From Marisediminitalea aggregata (GTDB taxonomy: Bacteria; Pseudomonadota; Gammaproteobacteria; Enterobacterales; Alteromonadaceae): a stretch of 64,000 nucleotides of DNA. The stretch covers positions 261,941 to 325,940 of the forward strand of contig NZ_FQWD01000005.1 in NCBI RefSeq assembly GCF_900129565.1, in the 5' to 3' direction. The position numbers and the translations under genes were made by a program. Shown here piece by piece: positions 26,353 through 34,841 of this stretch. The notes below the pieces were generated by a model, which saw only the letters and a list, made by a program, of their open reading frames with translations, searched no databases and was not told the DNA's origin. The stretch's first letter is position 1. Each line of letters begins with the position of its first letter.

Positions 26353-26526
26353 TTAGATATTTGTTGAGATACCTGTTGTTGGCTTCTCAATCTCATTCGT
26401 TAGATTCTCTTTACCTAGTTCGAGAAGTAAAAACAGCTCGCTGGAGGGGGCTTGTGTACCCCCCTGTACCAAAAGACAGTCTTGCTCACTTATCTCGAAG
26501 TTGCTTAAATTGTGTTCTATAGTCAT
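26353..26526 (-). CDS. Double-glycine leader peptide (bacteriocin- or signal-like)
   Basis: 57 aa from the ATG at 26526, with AAAGG 8 nt upstream. The first 23 residues look like a class II leader ending in a GG site: FEISEQDCLLVQGG, with hydrophobic residues at -4 and -12. The remaining 34 residues (TQAPSSELFLLLELGKENL...) would be the mature peptide; it is not glycine-rich. Such leaders are cut by C39-peptidase ABC exporters, none of which is in the window. It is divergent from the hybrid sensor gene at 26600. Confidence 0.6.
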   Translation of the reverse strand: MTIEHNLSNFEISEQDCLLVQGGTQAPSSELFLLLELGKENLTNEIEKPTTGISTNI

Positions 26527-26599
26527 ATCTATTACCTTTCTTTTGCTTGTGAATGGATGTCGAAAGCAAATGTACTGCGAATAATTAAGAGAAGGATCG

Positions 26600-29500
26600 A
26601 TGATAAGGACAGGGATGCGTAAATTCGGGACAAGTATTATTCTGGTCCTAATCGGACTGTTTTCACACATCAAGAGCTACGCGGTAGAGCCTTCCTGGGT
26701 TGGTAAAGGCAAATTTAATGAAGAGCCAAGTGGTGTCATACGATCTTTGATTTTAGATGAGGGACATATTTTCGTAGGGGCCGAAAATGGATTTATCGAT
26801 ATCGTAGGAGGATCCTCAATTACGCTAAATCGGCAAAACTCTATATTGGGTGATGGTTATATTTCAAACTTAGCCATAGGACCACATCAAAATATTTGGA
26901 TGACACAATTTGGAACAGGCGTATTTGTATACTCGCGCCAAGATAAAAAACTAACCAAAATAGAATTACCCCACAAAATTTCGAAATTTGCCTGGGCAAT
27001 TGCGGTTAACGAAGATATAGCTGTGATAAGCCTTATCTCTCATATCTTAGTATATGATCTGAGAGATAAGTCTTATGAAATGTTTGATAAACCTAATGAC
27101 AGCAGAAGCTTTAAACAAATTTACAGCGTGGAATATTCAGAGATACACGGCTTTGTATTATCAGACAGTGACGGCGTGCATTTTTACGACCATACAAACA
27201 AATCATTTAGAAGTATTAGCAGAGAGTCAGTTTTCCCGGAACTACAACGAATTACTTACATAAAACTGTATTCGGAAGAGATCCTTGTTGGCGGCGTGGG
27301 TGGTGTTTATCGCTGGGCAGGTGTTGAAGATAGCAGCTTTATAAAGCTTTCCTATCCGAAGGCTGTCGGTCGCGATGTAGATCGAGTCATTAAGCTCTCA
27401 GACAACTCTCTTTGGGTTGCTGCTGGTGGTCTATTTTACGCCAAGCCCGGTGCTAGTAATTTCGAGTTAGTAAATTATGGACGGCCCAGATATTCCTTTG
27501 AGCAAATAAGGTCGGTAGGGGATATTATCGAAACCGATGAAGGTCGGGTCTTGATAGCTTCGAGTCAACTCGGCCTAACAAGCGTTAATCCGGCAGATTT
27601 GGCGATGGACTATGTGCATGAAACAGATTTTCCGTTCCGGAAAGATATTTATGCCATTGCGCCTGTTGGAGACGAGCGATATCTGGCTAAAACAGCAGAC
27701 AACTGGCATGTGTTAGAGGGAGAATCCGGCAAGCTTTCGGCGTTATCGAGCGGTGCGTTTGATGCAGAGCCGATACCGCTGGTTTCAGGAGAGTTATTCG
27801 ATCCAGCCTCATGCGCTGTGTACCAATTTGAAAACAACCATTTTCAGCTTCGCAAAAAACTACTCGACCCCAACCAGTACTGCCCCAACATCCATCCTCT
27901 TTCGTTCACCTTAAACAACCAAACCTATTTCTATTTTCAGAAAGAGAGCCATGCGGGATTCATTTCAATCCAAAATGGAACGTTTGCGCTTTTTACCAAC
28001 GCGCCAAAAAATATAAAGCTGGCAACCCTCAATACCGACGGCAGTTTGGTATTGATGGATAAAAGCAACGCGTTATTCGTTAGCGATTCCATTGGGGTAT
28101 GGATTAAACACGATATCGACGCCCTAAAGGGACTGTTTGTGTATTGTCTTTATGAAGACAGTCGCACAAATCAGATGTACTTGTGTACGTCCGGTACCGG
28201 CTTAAAACAATTTTCCCTGACTGATAAAACGTTAGCAGAAGCGTTCCCAAATAGTGGTATACCCCGGTTTATCCGCGACGGCCATATCGATAAAGACGGC
28301 AATCATTGGCTAGCGACAAATAAAGGCTTAATGCTGGTCAATCAGCATTTTGCGTTTGAGTTTGATAGCAGCGACGGGGTTATCGACACTGATTTCAATT
28401 ATCGGGGAATATTACCGGTAGGGAACACAAAAATCCTGCTTGTCGGCGACCAACTGAGCTACGTAATCGACACTGTCCAAATGATCGAGTATGTAGAAAA
28501 GCGCCGTAGCCATCTTGCCTACGCACAGGTGGTGGATTTACAGACCAGAACCAGACTGGGTAAGTTGGCAATTTTGGACAGTTCAGCGAAAGACGTGGCT
28601 TTCGACAAAGCGCCGGAAGAAATTACCTTTGCATTCGCTTCTGCCGACTTTCACTACGCGCATCTGCAGCACCTGGAGTACCGTTTATCAGGCTTCCACA
28701 ATGAATGGAGCGCCTTGCCTACGAACTACGGCACGATCACATACTCGGGCCTTCCCTATGGCGAGTTCAAACTGGAAATAAGGGTAGTAGACAAGAAAAG
28801 TGCAGCAGAACAACCTATCACTTCATTCTCCCTGAATATTGCCAAGCCCATCTGGCTCACCTGGCAAGCGATATGTTGCTACGTAGTATTAGCTGCGCTT
28901 TTAGTCATTGGCATGGTGTACTTAGTTAAACAGTACGCAGAGGAAAAAAGCCGGGTATTAGCGGAAATTATTCGGCAAAAGCAATCAGCACTGCGTGAAA
29001 TGAATGTGTCCATGTCGGAGTTGCTTGCAAAGAAAGATCGGTTATTCAGAAATCTGGCGCATGAGCTTAGGACGCCTGTTATGTTGATGATGGAGCCGTT
29101 GCTGGAGCTGAAGCAAAAAGCCGGGACAAATGAAGAAGCTGATACGCTGGATTCACTCTATCAGCACACCAGTCGAATACGCTCTATAGTGGACCAATTC
29201 GCAGAAGTTGAACGGGTAGACTCGATTACGCAACACGAGCTAGCCGTTTATGATGTGGGCAAATCGGTGCAATATGTTATTGAGTCATTGAGGCCAAAAG
29301 CCACGGCCAAGCAACAAGTCTTGTCATTTGAAAACAAAATAAAGCACCCGCTATTACTCGTTGAAGACTCGCTGGAGAAGATCACACATCAACTTATCGA
29401 AAACGCTATCGCTTTTACCCAGGAGGGCGGGTTTATAAAAGTGGTAGTGTCAGAGTCAGAAAACCAAATGCACCTGTCGGTAACTGACAATGGTGTGGGC

Positions 29501-30619
29501 CTCACACCGGAAGAGCAAAGAGTGCTAACTGAGCGGTTTGGTGAGGGCGCAAACAACCGCGGGCTGCCCCATATGGGCATTGGCCTGAATCTGGTCAATG
29601 AGCTTGTACTGGCTAACTATGGTTGGTTAGAAATACACAGCGAACCGTCTGTAGGTACTACCTGCACAATACACATTCCGATAAAGCGAACACAAGCACC
29701 TGATGAGACGGCAGAGCATACTGAGGCCATGGATGAAATAAACCATGATGCAGAAACAGGAGAGGCGAAGCAGGTAACTGAGCCTGAGAGTGAATATCAA
29801 TCGAATAAGCTGCCGTTAATACTGGTTGTCGACGACAATGAACCTTCGGCAACGTATATAACCGGTATGCTAAGCGACACGTTCAAGTGTTACGACGTGC
29901 ACAGTGCGGAGCAGGCGCTTGCAATGTTAGGTGTACTAAAACCAGATCTTATTTTATCGGATTTGAAAATGCCGGGCATGAACGGTATTGAGCTTACCCG
30001 AGCGGTACGAGCATTGCCGGAGTTTGAGGACACGCCCATTATTTTGCTGACGGCAGAGACCGACAAAGCCATGCAAATTGAGAGCTTCAAGGCAACGGCA
30101 AATGACTATCTCACCAAACCAATAGAGCGTGAAGAGCTGGTTCTGCGGCTGCAAAATCAGCTCGCTATTTCTGCGCTCGGTCAGCAACAGGCTGCAGAGC
30201 CAAAGGATGGCTTCGCCGATATTCAGTCTGACTATGTAAAATCTATTATCCCTGAATCGGCTACAGACAAGGACCGAGCATTTATACTTAAATTACTGAC
30301 TGTCGTTGAACAGAATTATCAGAAAGAAAACTTCAGTCGTAAGGAGGCGGCGTCTGCCTTAGCGATGAGCGAAAGGCAATTGAATCGCACTATGGCCAAA
30401 CTCATGCCAGACAACTTTACATTATTCTTAAAGCGTTACCGGTTGGAAAAGTGTTTACCTATGCTGGCAAATGGACTGCAGGTTACTCACATAGCATTGG
30501 AAGTAGGGTTCGGATCGCCGGGTTATTTTAGTCGCTGTTTTAAAGCGGAATACGGATGCTTGCCTACCCAAATGGAATTTACACAGCACGGTGTTAAGTT
30601 AAAAGGCGATGAAAGCTAA
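26600..30619 (+). CDS. Hybrid two-component system protein (propeller sensor, kinase, receiver, AraC output)
   Basis: 1339 aa; an ATG at 26615 is an equally possible start. Signal peptide, then a large periplasmic region with Reg_prop beta-propeller repeats (about residues 40-620) and a Y_Y_Y domain (about 670-745, YRLSGFHNEW). Next come one transmembrane helix (about 750-775), HisKA with His821 in LAHELRTP, HATPase (DNGVGL, GIGLNLV), a receiver with phospho-acceptor Asp1121 in LILSDLKMPG, and a C-terminal AraC helix-turn-helix (about 1230-1335). All phosphorelay residues are present. These one-protein systems usually sense oligosaccharides and switch on a neighbouring utilisation locus. The ligand here is unknown; the direct neighbour is a GG-leader peptide gene. 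Confidence 0.93.
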   Translation: MIRTGMRKFGTSIILVLIGLFSHIKSYAVEPSWVGKGKFNEEPSGVIRSLILDEGHIFVGAENGFIDIVGGSSITLNRQNSILGDGYISNLAIGPHQNIWMTQFGTGVFVYSRQDKKLTKIELPHKISKFAWAIAVNEDIAVISLISHILVYDLRDKSYEMFDKPNDSRSFKQIYSVEYSEIHGFVLSDSDGVHFYDHTNKSFRSISRESVFPELQRITYIKLYSEEILVGGVGGVYRWAGVEDSSFIKLSYPKAVGRDVDRVIKLSDNSLWVAAGGLFYAKPGASNFELVNYGRPRYSFEQIRSVGDIIETDEGRVLIASSQLGLTSVNPADLAMDYVHETDFPFRKDIYAIAPVGDERYLAKTADNWHVLEGESGKLSALSSGAFDAEPIPLVSGELFDPASCAVYQFENNHFQLRKKLLDPNQYCPNIHPLSFTLNNQTYFYFQKESHAGFISIQNGTFALFTNAPKNIKLATLNTDGSLVLMDKSNALFVSDSIGVWIKHDIDALKGLFVYCLYEDSRTNQMYLCTSGTGLKQFSLTDKTLAEAFPNSGIPRFIRDGHIDKDGNHWLATNKGLMLVNQHFAFEFDSSDGVIDTDFNYRGILPVGNTKILLVGDQLSYVIDTVQMIEYVEKRRSHLAYAQVVDLQTRTRLGKLAILDSSAKDVAFDKAPEEITFAFASADFHYAHLQHLEYRLSGFHNEWSALPTNYGTITYSGLPYGEFKLEIRVVDKKSAAEQPITSFSLNIAKPIWLTWQAICCYVVLAALLVIGMVYLVKQYAEEKSRVLAEIIRQKQSALREMNVSMSELLAKKDRLFRNLAHELRTPVMLMMEPLLELKQKAGTNEEADTLDSLYQHTSRIRSIVDQFAEVERVDSITQHELAVYDVGKSVQYVIESLRPKATAKQQVLSFENKIKHPLLLVEDSLEKITHQLIENAIAFTQEGGFIKVVVSESENQMHLSVTDNGVGLTPEEQRVLTERFGEGANNRGLPHMGIGLNLVNELVLANYGWLEIHSEPSVGTTCTIHIPIKRTQAPDETAEHTEAMDEINHDAETGEAKQVTEPESEYQSNKLPLILVVDDNEPSATYITGMLSDTFKCYDVHSAEQALAMLGVLKPDLILSDLKMPGMNGIELTRAVRALPEFEDTPIILLTAETDKAMQIESFKATANDYLTKPIEREELVLRLQNQLAISALGQQQAAEPKDGFADIQSDYVKSIIPESATDKDRAFILKLLTVVEQNYQKENFSRKEAASALAMSERQLNRTMAKLMPDNFTLFLKRYRLEKCLPMLANGLQVTHIALEVGFGSPGYFSRCFKAEYGCLPTQMEFTQHGVKLKGDES

Positions 30620-30640
30620 CACTAATGAGTAAAATGCCAA

Positions 30641-31360
30641 TTAATGTTGTGGCTCTTGCTGCGCCAGGTAAAAACGATGCCGAATATGAGCAAAGTCACT
30701 ATTGGCCACGCCATCGCGAAGAATTTTCTCCAATTCTGCTTTGTGTAAATACAACCAGGAGTCTTTATTTATAGCAACGTGCTGCTCGAGCTCCTTCGGA
30801 GGCTGAAAATCAGCTGGTCGAATACGACTGCACAAGTTTTCGGTGATCAGCCTGGAAAAAGTACTTTGCCTAACGTGAAGAAACGCATCAATACGCCTTT
30901 TGAACAGCAGGTCAATTTTTTGCTCCAGCGACACAGCCGGCACAATGTGCTCTTCGGGAATGTGTTTTAACAGGCTTTGTCGACTGGCATTCCGGGTAAC
31001 GCCGATTGTGAGGTGATCGAAGCTGTCGATGGATTGAATTGTCGACTCGTTCCCCGCTAACACAAAAATAGCCAGACTGAGTGACTCATAGGCTGGGTTC
31101 AGACGTTCGGTGTTGCTACCAATAGGCGCGACGCTTGACACCCCAACCATAATGTCCAGTGTTCCATTGTCTATAGAACGTAGCCTTCTGGCATAGGGCA
31201 TAGTGCCAATCTCACTGGGCACATGCAGTTTGTCTGCAAAGTAGGTTAAATATTGCGTATGCAATCCGTCAGGAAAGTTGGTCGAAACGGCCGAGCGTAA
31301 TACATCATTGCCGTATACTCCCCATGACACTATGCCAAAAAGCAACACCCAATACCGCAT
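30641..31360 (-). CDS. Periplasmic substrate-binding protein-like (SBP family 3)
   Basis: 239 aa with a signal peptide (WVLLFGIVSWGVYG). The fold of amino-acid-type solute-binding proteins is suggested by YFADKLHVPSEIGTMPYARR, NGTLDIMVGVS, HLTIGVTRNAS and LLFKRRIDAFLHV. There is no ABC permease nearby, so it may be a stand-alone sensor-like protein, a form common in Alteromonadales. It is convergent with the hybrid sensor. Confidence 0.8.
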   Translation of the reverse strand: MRYWVLLFGIVSWGVYGNDVLRSAVSTNFPDGLHTQYLTYFADKLHVPSEIGTMPYARRLRSIDNGTLDIMVGVSSVAPIGSNTERLNPAYESLSLAIFVLAGNESTIQSIDSFDHLTIGVTRNASRQSLLKHIPEEHIVPAVSLEQKIDLLFKRRIDAFLHVRQSTFSRLITENLCSRIRPADFQPPKELEQHVAINKDSWLYLHKAELEKILRDGVANSDFAHIRHRFYLAQQEPQH

Positions 31361-31473
31361 AATGAACAGGTTCCTTTGCGAACGAATATCTCATCATACG
31401 GTAGCCGCCCTGACTTGCAAATAACCTATCAACATGCTGGCAACAGGGCGGATGAATTATTCCATGGACAATA

Positions 31474-31857
31474 TTATTCGCACAAAGGCTTGCCCCACCA
31501 GTCACCGTCTTCTACGTATTTTACGACTAAGCCATTGTGAATCAGTAACGCATGGGAGTTATAACCGGTGTCCTTGCCCACCATATTTCGGTAATTGACG
31601 GTGGCACACACCAGGTAGCCGTAATACACATTATCTAATTCGTTGCCCAACCAGTACCGACGCGGTTTACTGATTGCAGCATAGTCAATAGAGTCAGGGT
31701 GAGTCAGATGATAACCGTAATACGTTTTTACGATATTCTCGTAGTCTGTGGGGTAACTGCCATAATCTGCTTCGTCAATTTCTTTCTCGGTTGGCAAGGT
31801 AGTACACCCAGTTAGCAAGGTTGCAATACCTGCTGCACACAACAACGCTTTGTTCAT
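31474..31857 (-). CDS. Hypothetical lipoprotein
   Basis: 127 aa from the ATG at 31857 (GAGG 6 nt upstream; another ATG lies two codons earlier). Lipobox LLTGC. The mature part is acidic and aromatic: YYGYHLTHPDSIDYAAISKP, RYWLGNELDNVYYGYLVCATVNYRN, ending WWGKPLCE with two cysteines that could form a disulfide. I do not recognise a family with a known function. It stands alone. Confidence 0.75.
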   Translation of the reverse strand: MNKALLCAAGIATLLTGCTTLPTEKEIDEADYGSYPTDYENIVKTYYGYHLTHPDSIDYAAISKPRRYWLGNELDNVYYGYLVCATVNYRNMVGKDTGYNSHALLIHNGLVVKYVEDGDWWGKPLCE

Positions 31858-32013
31858 AATCATCCTCAAACAAAATTGATTATTTTCGTAAACCCGATAT
31901 GGCGATTAATAACTTAAATCACAAGCACCGAACTTGCCGTTAAGGTAAATTCGTTGGTAAATCAGTGATAAATAGTACAGACTGGGCATATTTAGTACCA
32001 GTATCACTCGGTT

Positions 32014-32352
32014 ATGAAAAAAGTCACAGCAATTATTAAACCCTTTCGATTAGAGGAAGTCCGTGAGGCTTTGGCGCAAGTCGGCATTAATGGACTGACT
32101 ATTGGCGAAGTGCATGGTTTTGGTCGCCAAAAAGGGCACAGCGAATTGTATCGCGGTGCGGAGTACGAAATAGATTACGTGCCCAAATTGCGACTGGAAA
32201 TTGTGATATCTGATGACCTGCTTGACCGGGTTTGTGAAGCCATTATAACGGCTGCCCGAACCGGTAAAGTCGGTGACGGAAAGATATTTGTAGCGGATGC
32301 TGAGAAAGCCATTCGCATCCGTACGGGTGAAAAAGGCCTGGATGCCCTGTAG
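32014..32352 (+). CDS. glnB: Nitrogen regulatory protein P-II
   Basis: 112 aa, the standard PII length. It begins MKKVTAIIKPFRLEEVREAL. The T-loop GRQKGHSELYRGAEY ends at Tyr51, the uridylylation site, and the second signature TGKVGDGKIFVADAEKAIRI is intact. PII reports 2-oxoglutarate, ATP/ADP and glutamine status to NtrB, GlnE and AmtB. No amtB is adjacent, so GlnB is more likely than GlnK. Unusually, a CBM9-like secreted protein follows after 28 nt. Confidence 0.93.
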   Translation: MKKVTAIIKPFRLEEVREALAQVGINGLTIGEVHGFGRQKGHSELYRGAEYEIDYVPKLRLEIVISDDLLDRVCEAIITAARTGKVGDGKIFVADAEKAIRIRTGEKGLDAL

Positions 32353-32380
32353 GGGCCGAAGCGTGAAGGAGCGGTAGCAG

Positions 32381-33181
32381 GTGTTGAACAAAACTATCCA
32401 AAAAAACAAGATAGCCAGCGTGACCAAAACGGTATCTAAATGGCTGACCAAAGGTACGGTTGTGGGTGCATTGGCTACCATGCCGGTATTTGCCAAAGAC
32501 ATTGAGGTAACAAAAGCAGCAAGCCCTATCACCATAGATGGTGTGGCTAGTGAAGCTGCCTGGCAGCAGGCTGAATGGTTGCCAATGACAGAGTTAATGG
32601 TTGGTGACATGCCGACGCCAGAGGATTTCTCGGGCCGATACAAATTATTGTGGGACAACGAACAGTTGTATCTTATGGCTGAAATTGTCGATGATGTATT
32701 GTGGGACAACCACCCGGACCCGACCGACAAATACTGGGACGACGACTGCCTTGAAATCTTTATCGATGCCGATGCGTCCGGCGGTAACCACTTAACCAGC
32801 TACAACGCGTTCGCCTACCACATTGCGCTGGATGGTAATGTGCTGGACATTGGTCCGGACAAAGGGGAAGAACAAAACTACGTTATTTTGAATGACCATG
32901 CCAAGAGTCGTTGGACCCGTTCCGATAAAGCGCCATTTGCAATAACCTGGGAAGTCAGCATTAAAATATTCCCCGACACGTTTACCGAGGCTAAACCCGG
33001 AGAGCCGTTAGCATTAAGCGCAGAGCAAGTGATAGGCTTTATGCTGGCGTATTGCGATAACGATGGCAGCGTTGAGCGTGAGCACTTTGTTGGCTCTCAC
33101 GCCGTCGAAGCGGTAAACGGCAGCAAAAACCTGGGCTATATTGATGCTTCGGTTTTCGGCAAAATCGTTCTTAAGCCATAG
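32381..33181 (+). CDS. CBM9-like carbohydrate-binding domain protein, exported
   Basis: 266 aa with a GTG start (AAGGAG 9 nt upstream). An N-terminal signal region ends in ATMPVFA. A single CBM9-like domain follows: ITIDGVASEAAWQQAEW, YKLLWDNEQLYLMAEI, DDDCLEIFIDADASGG and a C-terminal strand with LGYIDASVFGKIVL. These domains bind sugars in xylanases or occur alone as periplasmic binding proteins. There is no catalytic domain. The 3' end overlaps the opposing GGDEF gene by 11 nt. Confidence 0.85.
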   Translation: MLNKTIQKNKIASVTKTVSKWLTKGTVVGALATMPVFAKDIEVTKAASPITIDGVASEAAWQQAEWLPMTELMVGDMPTPEDFSGRYKLLWDNEQLYLMAEIVDDVLWDNHPDPTDKYWDDDCLEIFIDADASGGNHLTSYNAFAYHIALDGNVLDIGPDKGEEQNYVILNDHAKSRWTRSDKAPFAITWEVSIKIFPDTFTEAKPGEPLALSAEQVIGFMLAYCDNDGSVEREHFVGSHAVEAVNGSKNLGYIDASVFGKIVLKP

Positions 33182-34688
33182 CTTTTTGCTGTTGCTTTTG
33201 CTCGTACATGAGCATGTCGGTTTGATGCAGCAACGTTGATAAATCTGTGTGGGGCACATCTATAATCTGAGCACCCACACTGGCTGACACAGGCAAACTG
33301 AGTGCACCGATGCGCAAATCCAGATGCATCAGCCGCTGTTTAATACGCTCTATCATACGCTCGCCAATCGCCCGGCTATGACAATGACTCATGATCACAA
33401 ACTCATCGCCGCCAAGTCGCCCAACAATATCTTGCGGGCGGCATTGCGCATTCAAGATCTTAGCTAATATTACCAATGCGTCGTCGCCTACTGCGTGACC
33501 ATGAATATCGTTTACCTGCTTGAAGTTGTTCATGTCTATAAACATCATCACCAGGAAGCCTCCTTCATGACGATGCTGTTTCAGTAACTGATTGGCGGCA
33601 TCTTCCCATCCACGTCGATTCAACACCGGACACAAGGTATCGCTGGCGGCATTTAAATAAGCCGCAATTTTGTCTTTCTGCAGCCGTTTGACTTTTTCTG
33701 AGGCGGCGACCGCCAGTAAAAATGCCTCAATGGTGACTGCAATGATTAAGGCGTAGCGATGCAGGAATTCACTGAAATGAGGGAGGTAGACTCTAAATAT
33801 CATTGCCGCGAGCAACAGCAGCAGCGACACAAATACCAAACCTGAACAGTGAATTTTTCGAATCATGGCATAGATAGTCGCCACAATAATTGCCACCATG
33901 CTGAGCACCGTTAAACTGCCCATTGCGAGACTGGTAAAGTGGTTGTAGGGAGAGGGCAGTAGTACGGTTATCGCGCCCAAAAACAGCACCAGTAGACCCG
34001 CGTAGCGAATTAACATGTGTTCCCACTGCCGCAGTATCAACTGGAATTCAAGCAGCTTGCTAATAAAACGCTGTGCGGTATAAACAGTGAGTCCGGCGAA
34101 AATCAGTTTCAGGCCAACACTGTGTAACCAGGCTGCTTGCGGCAGCAGCACTTTCAATACGCCTTCTTGAAGGACAAAAAAGAAACCAGCGCTTAGAATG
34201 TATGCGCTGTAGGCGTAAAAGCCTTCGTTTCGCAGGCTTCTGCCTAACACGCCAACATATAAACTGAGGGCAATACACAATCCGGCAAACCCGCTAATTG
34301 TCAGCAAATGCATATTATTGTATTGCTGAAATTGCGCTAAAGGAGCCAATTGCAATAGTAATTGCCTGTCTCGCTCTGCATCTACTGTGAGTGTGAAAGT
34401 GAAATTGCCCGCCGGAAGCAAATACGCGGCTCTGGCACTGCTTAACGGCACAATATCGACATCGGAAGCTGTAAAAATTCTTGGATTATTAACAATGTCT
34501 AAGGGAAAACTGAGTGCGCGTGGGCGATCGAGGTAACAATGCACCTGAATATCAACAATGCCAATACTCAGGTTTATGGGGGTATTTATTGCCTGGCGGG
34601 TTGGTTGAGTAACAATACAATCTGCCAGGGTATAACCCGGCGCGCAGCACAATAAGCAGAGTAGAAAACGCAACAACACTCTGTACAT
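33171..34688 (-). CDS. Membrane diguanylate cyclase (7TMR-like sensor with GGDEF)
   Basis: 505 aa. A signal peptide and short periplasmic domain (about residues 20-125) are followed by seven hydrophobic helices (about 130-335) resembling a 7TMR-DISM module. A GGDEF domain (about 355-500) has the intact active site RLGGDEFVI and the substrate stretch FIDMNNFKQVNDIHGH. It should make cyclic di-GMP from two GTP in response to an unknown periplasmic or membrane signal. No RxxD inhibitory site stands out before GGDEF. Confidence 0.9.
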   Translation of the reverse strand: MYRVLLRFLLCLLCCAPGYTLADCIVTQPTRQAINTPINLSIGIVDIQVHCYLDRPRALSFPLDIVNNPRIFTASDVDIVPLSSARAAYLLPAGNFTFTLTVDAERDRQLLLQLAPLAQFQQYNNMHLLTISGFAGLCIALSLYVGVLGRSLRNEGFYAYSAYILSAGFFFVLQEGVLKVLLPQAAWLHSVGLKLIFAGLTVYTAQRFISKLLEFQLILRQWEHMLIRYAGLLVLFLGAITVLLPSPYNHFTSLAMGSLTVLSMVAIIVATIYAMIRKIHCSGLVFVSLLLLLAAMIFRVYLPHFSEFLHRYALIIAVTIEAFLLAVAASEKVKRLQKDKIAAYLNAASDTLCPVLNRRGWEDAANQLLKQHRHEGGFLVMMFIDMNNFKQVNDIHGHAVGDDALVILAKILNAQCRPQDIVGRLGGDEFVIMSHCHSRAIGERMIERIKQRLMHLDLRIGALSLPVSASVGAQIIDVPHTDLSTLLHQTDMLMYEQKQQQKAMA

Positions 34689-34841
34689 CTTTCGTCCATG
34701 AATTTAAGAATATACAAAGGACTATGTTACGATTTATAGACTAAAGTTGAAAGAGCAGGTCGCAGATTTATACTATCTTACGACCATTTAACTCAGCGGA
34801 ACAGCGAAAAGCCAGGTGAGCAACGAGGCGTGTGTCGGGAG

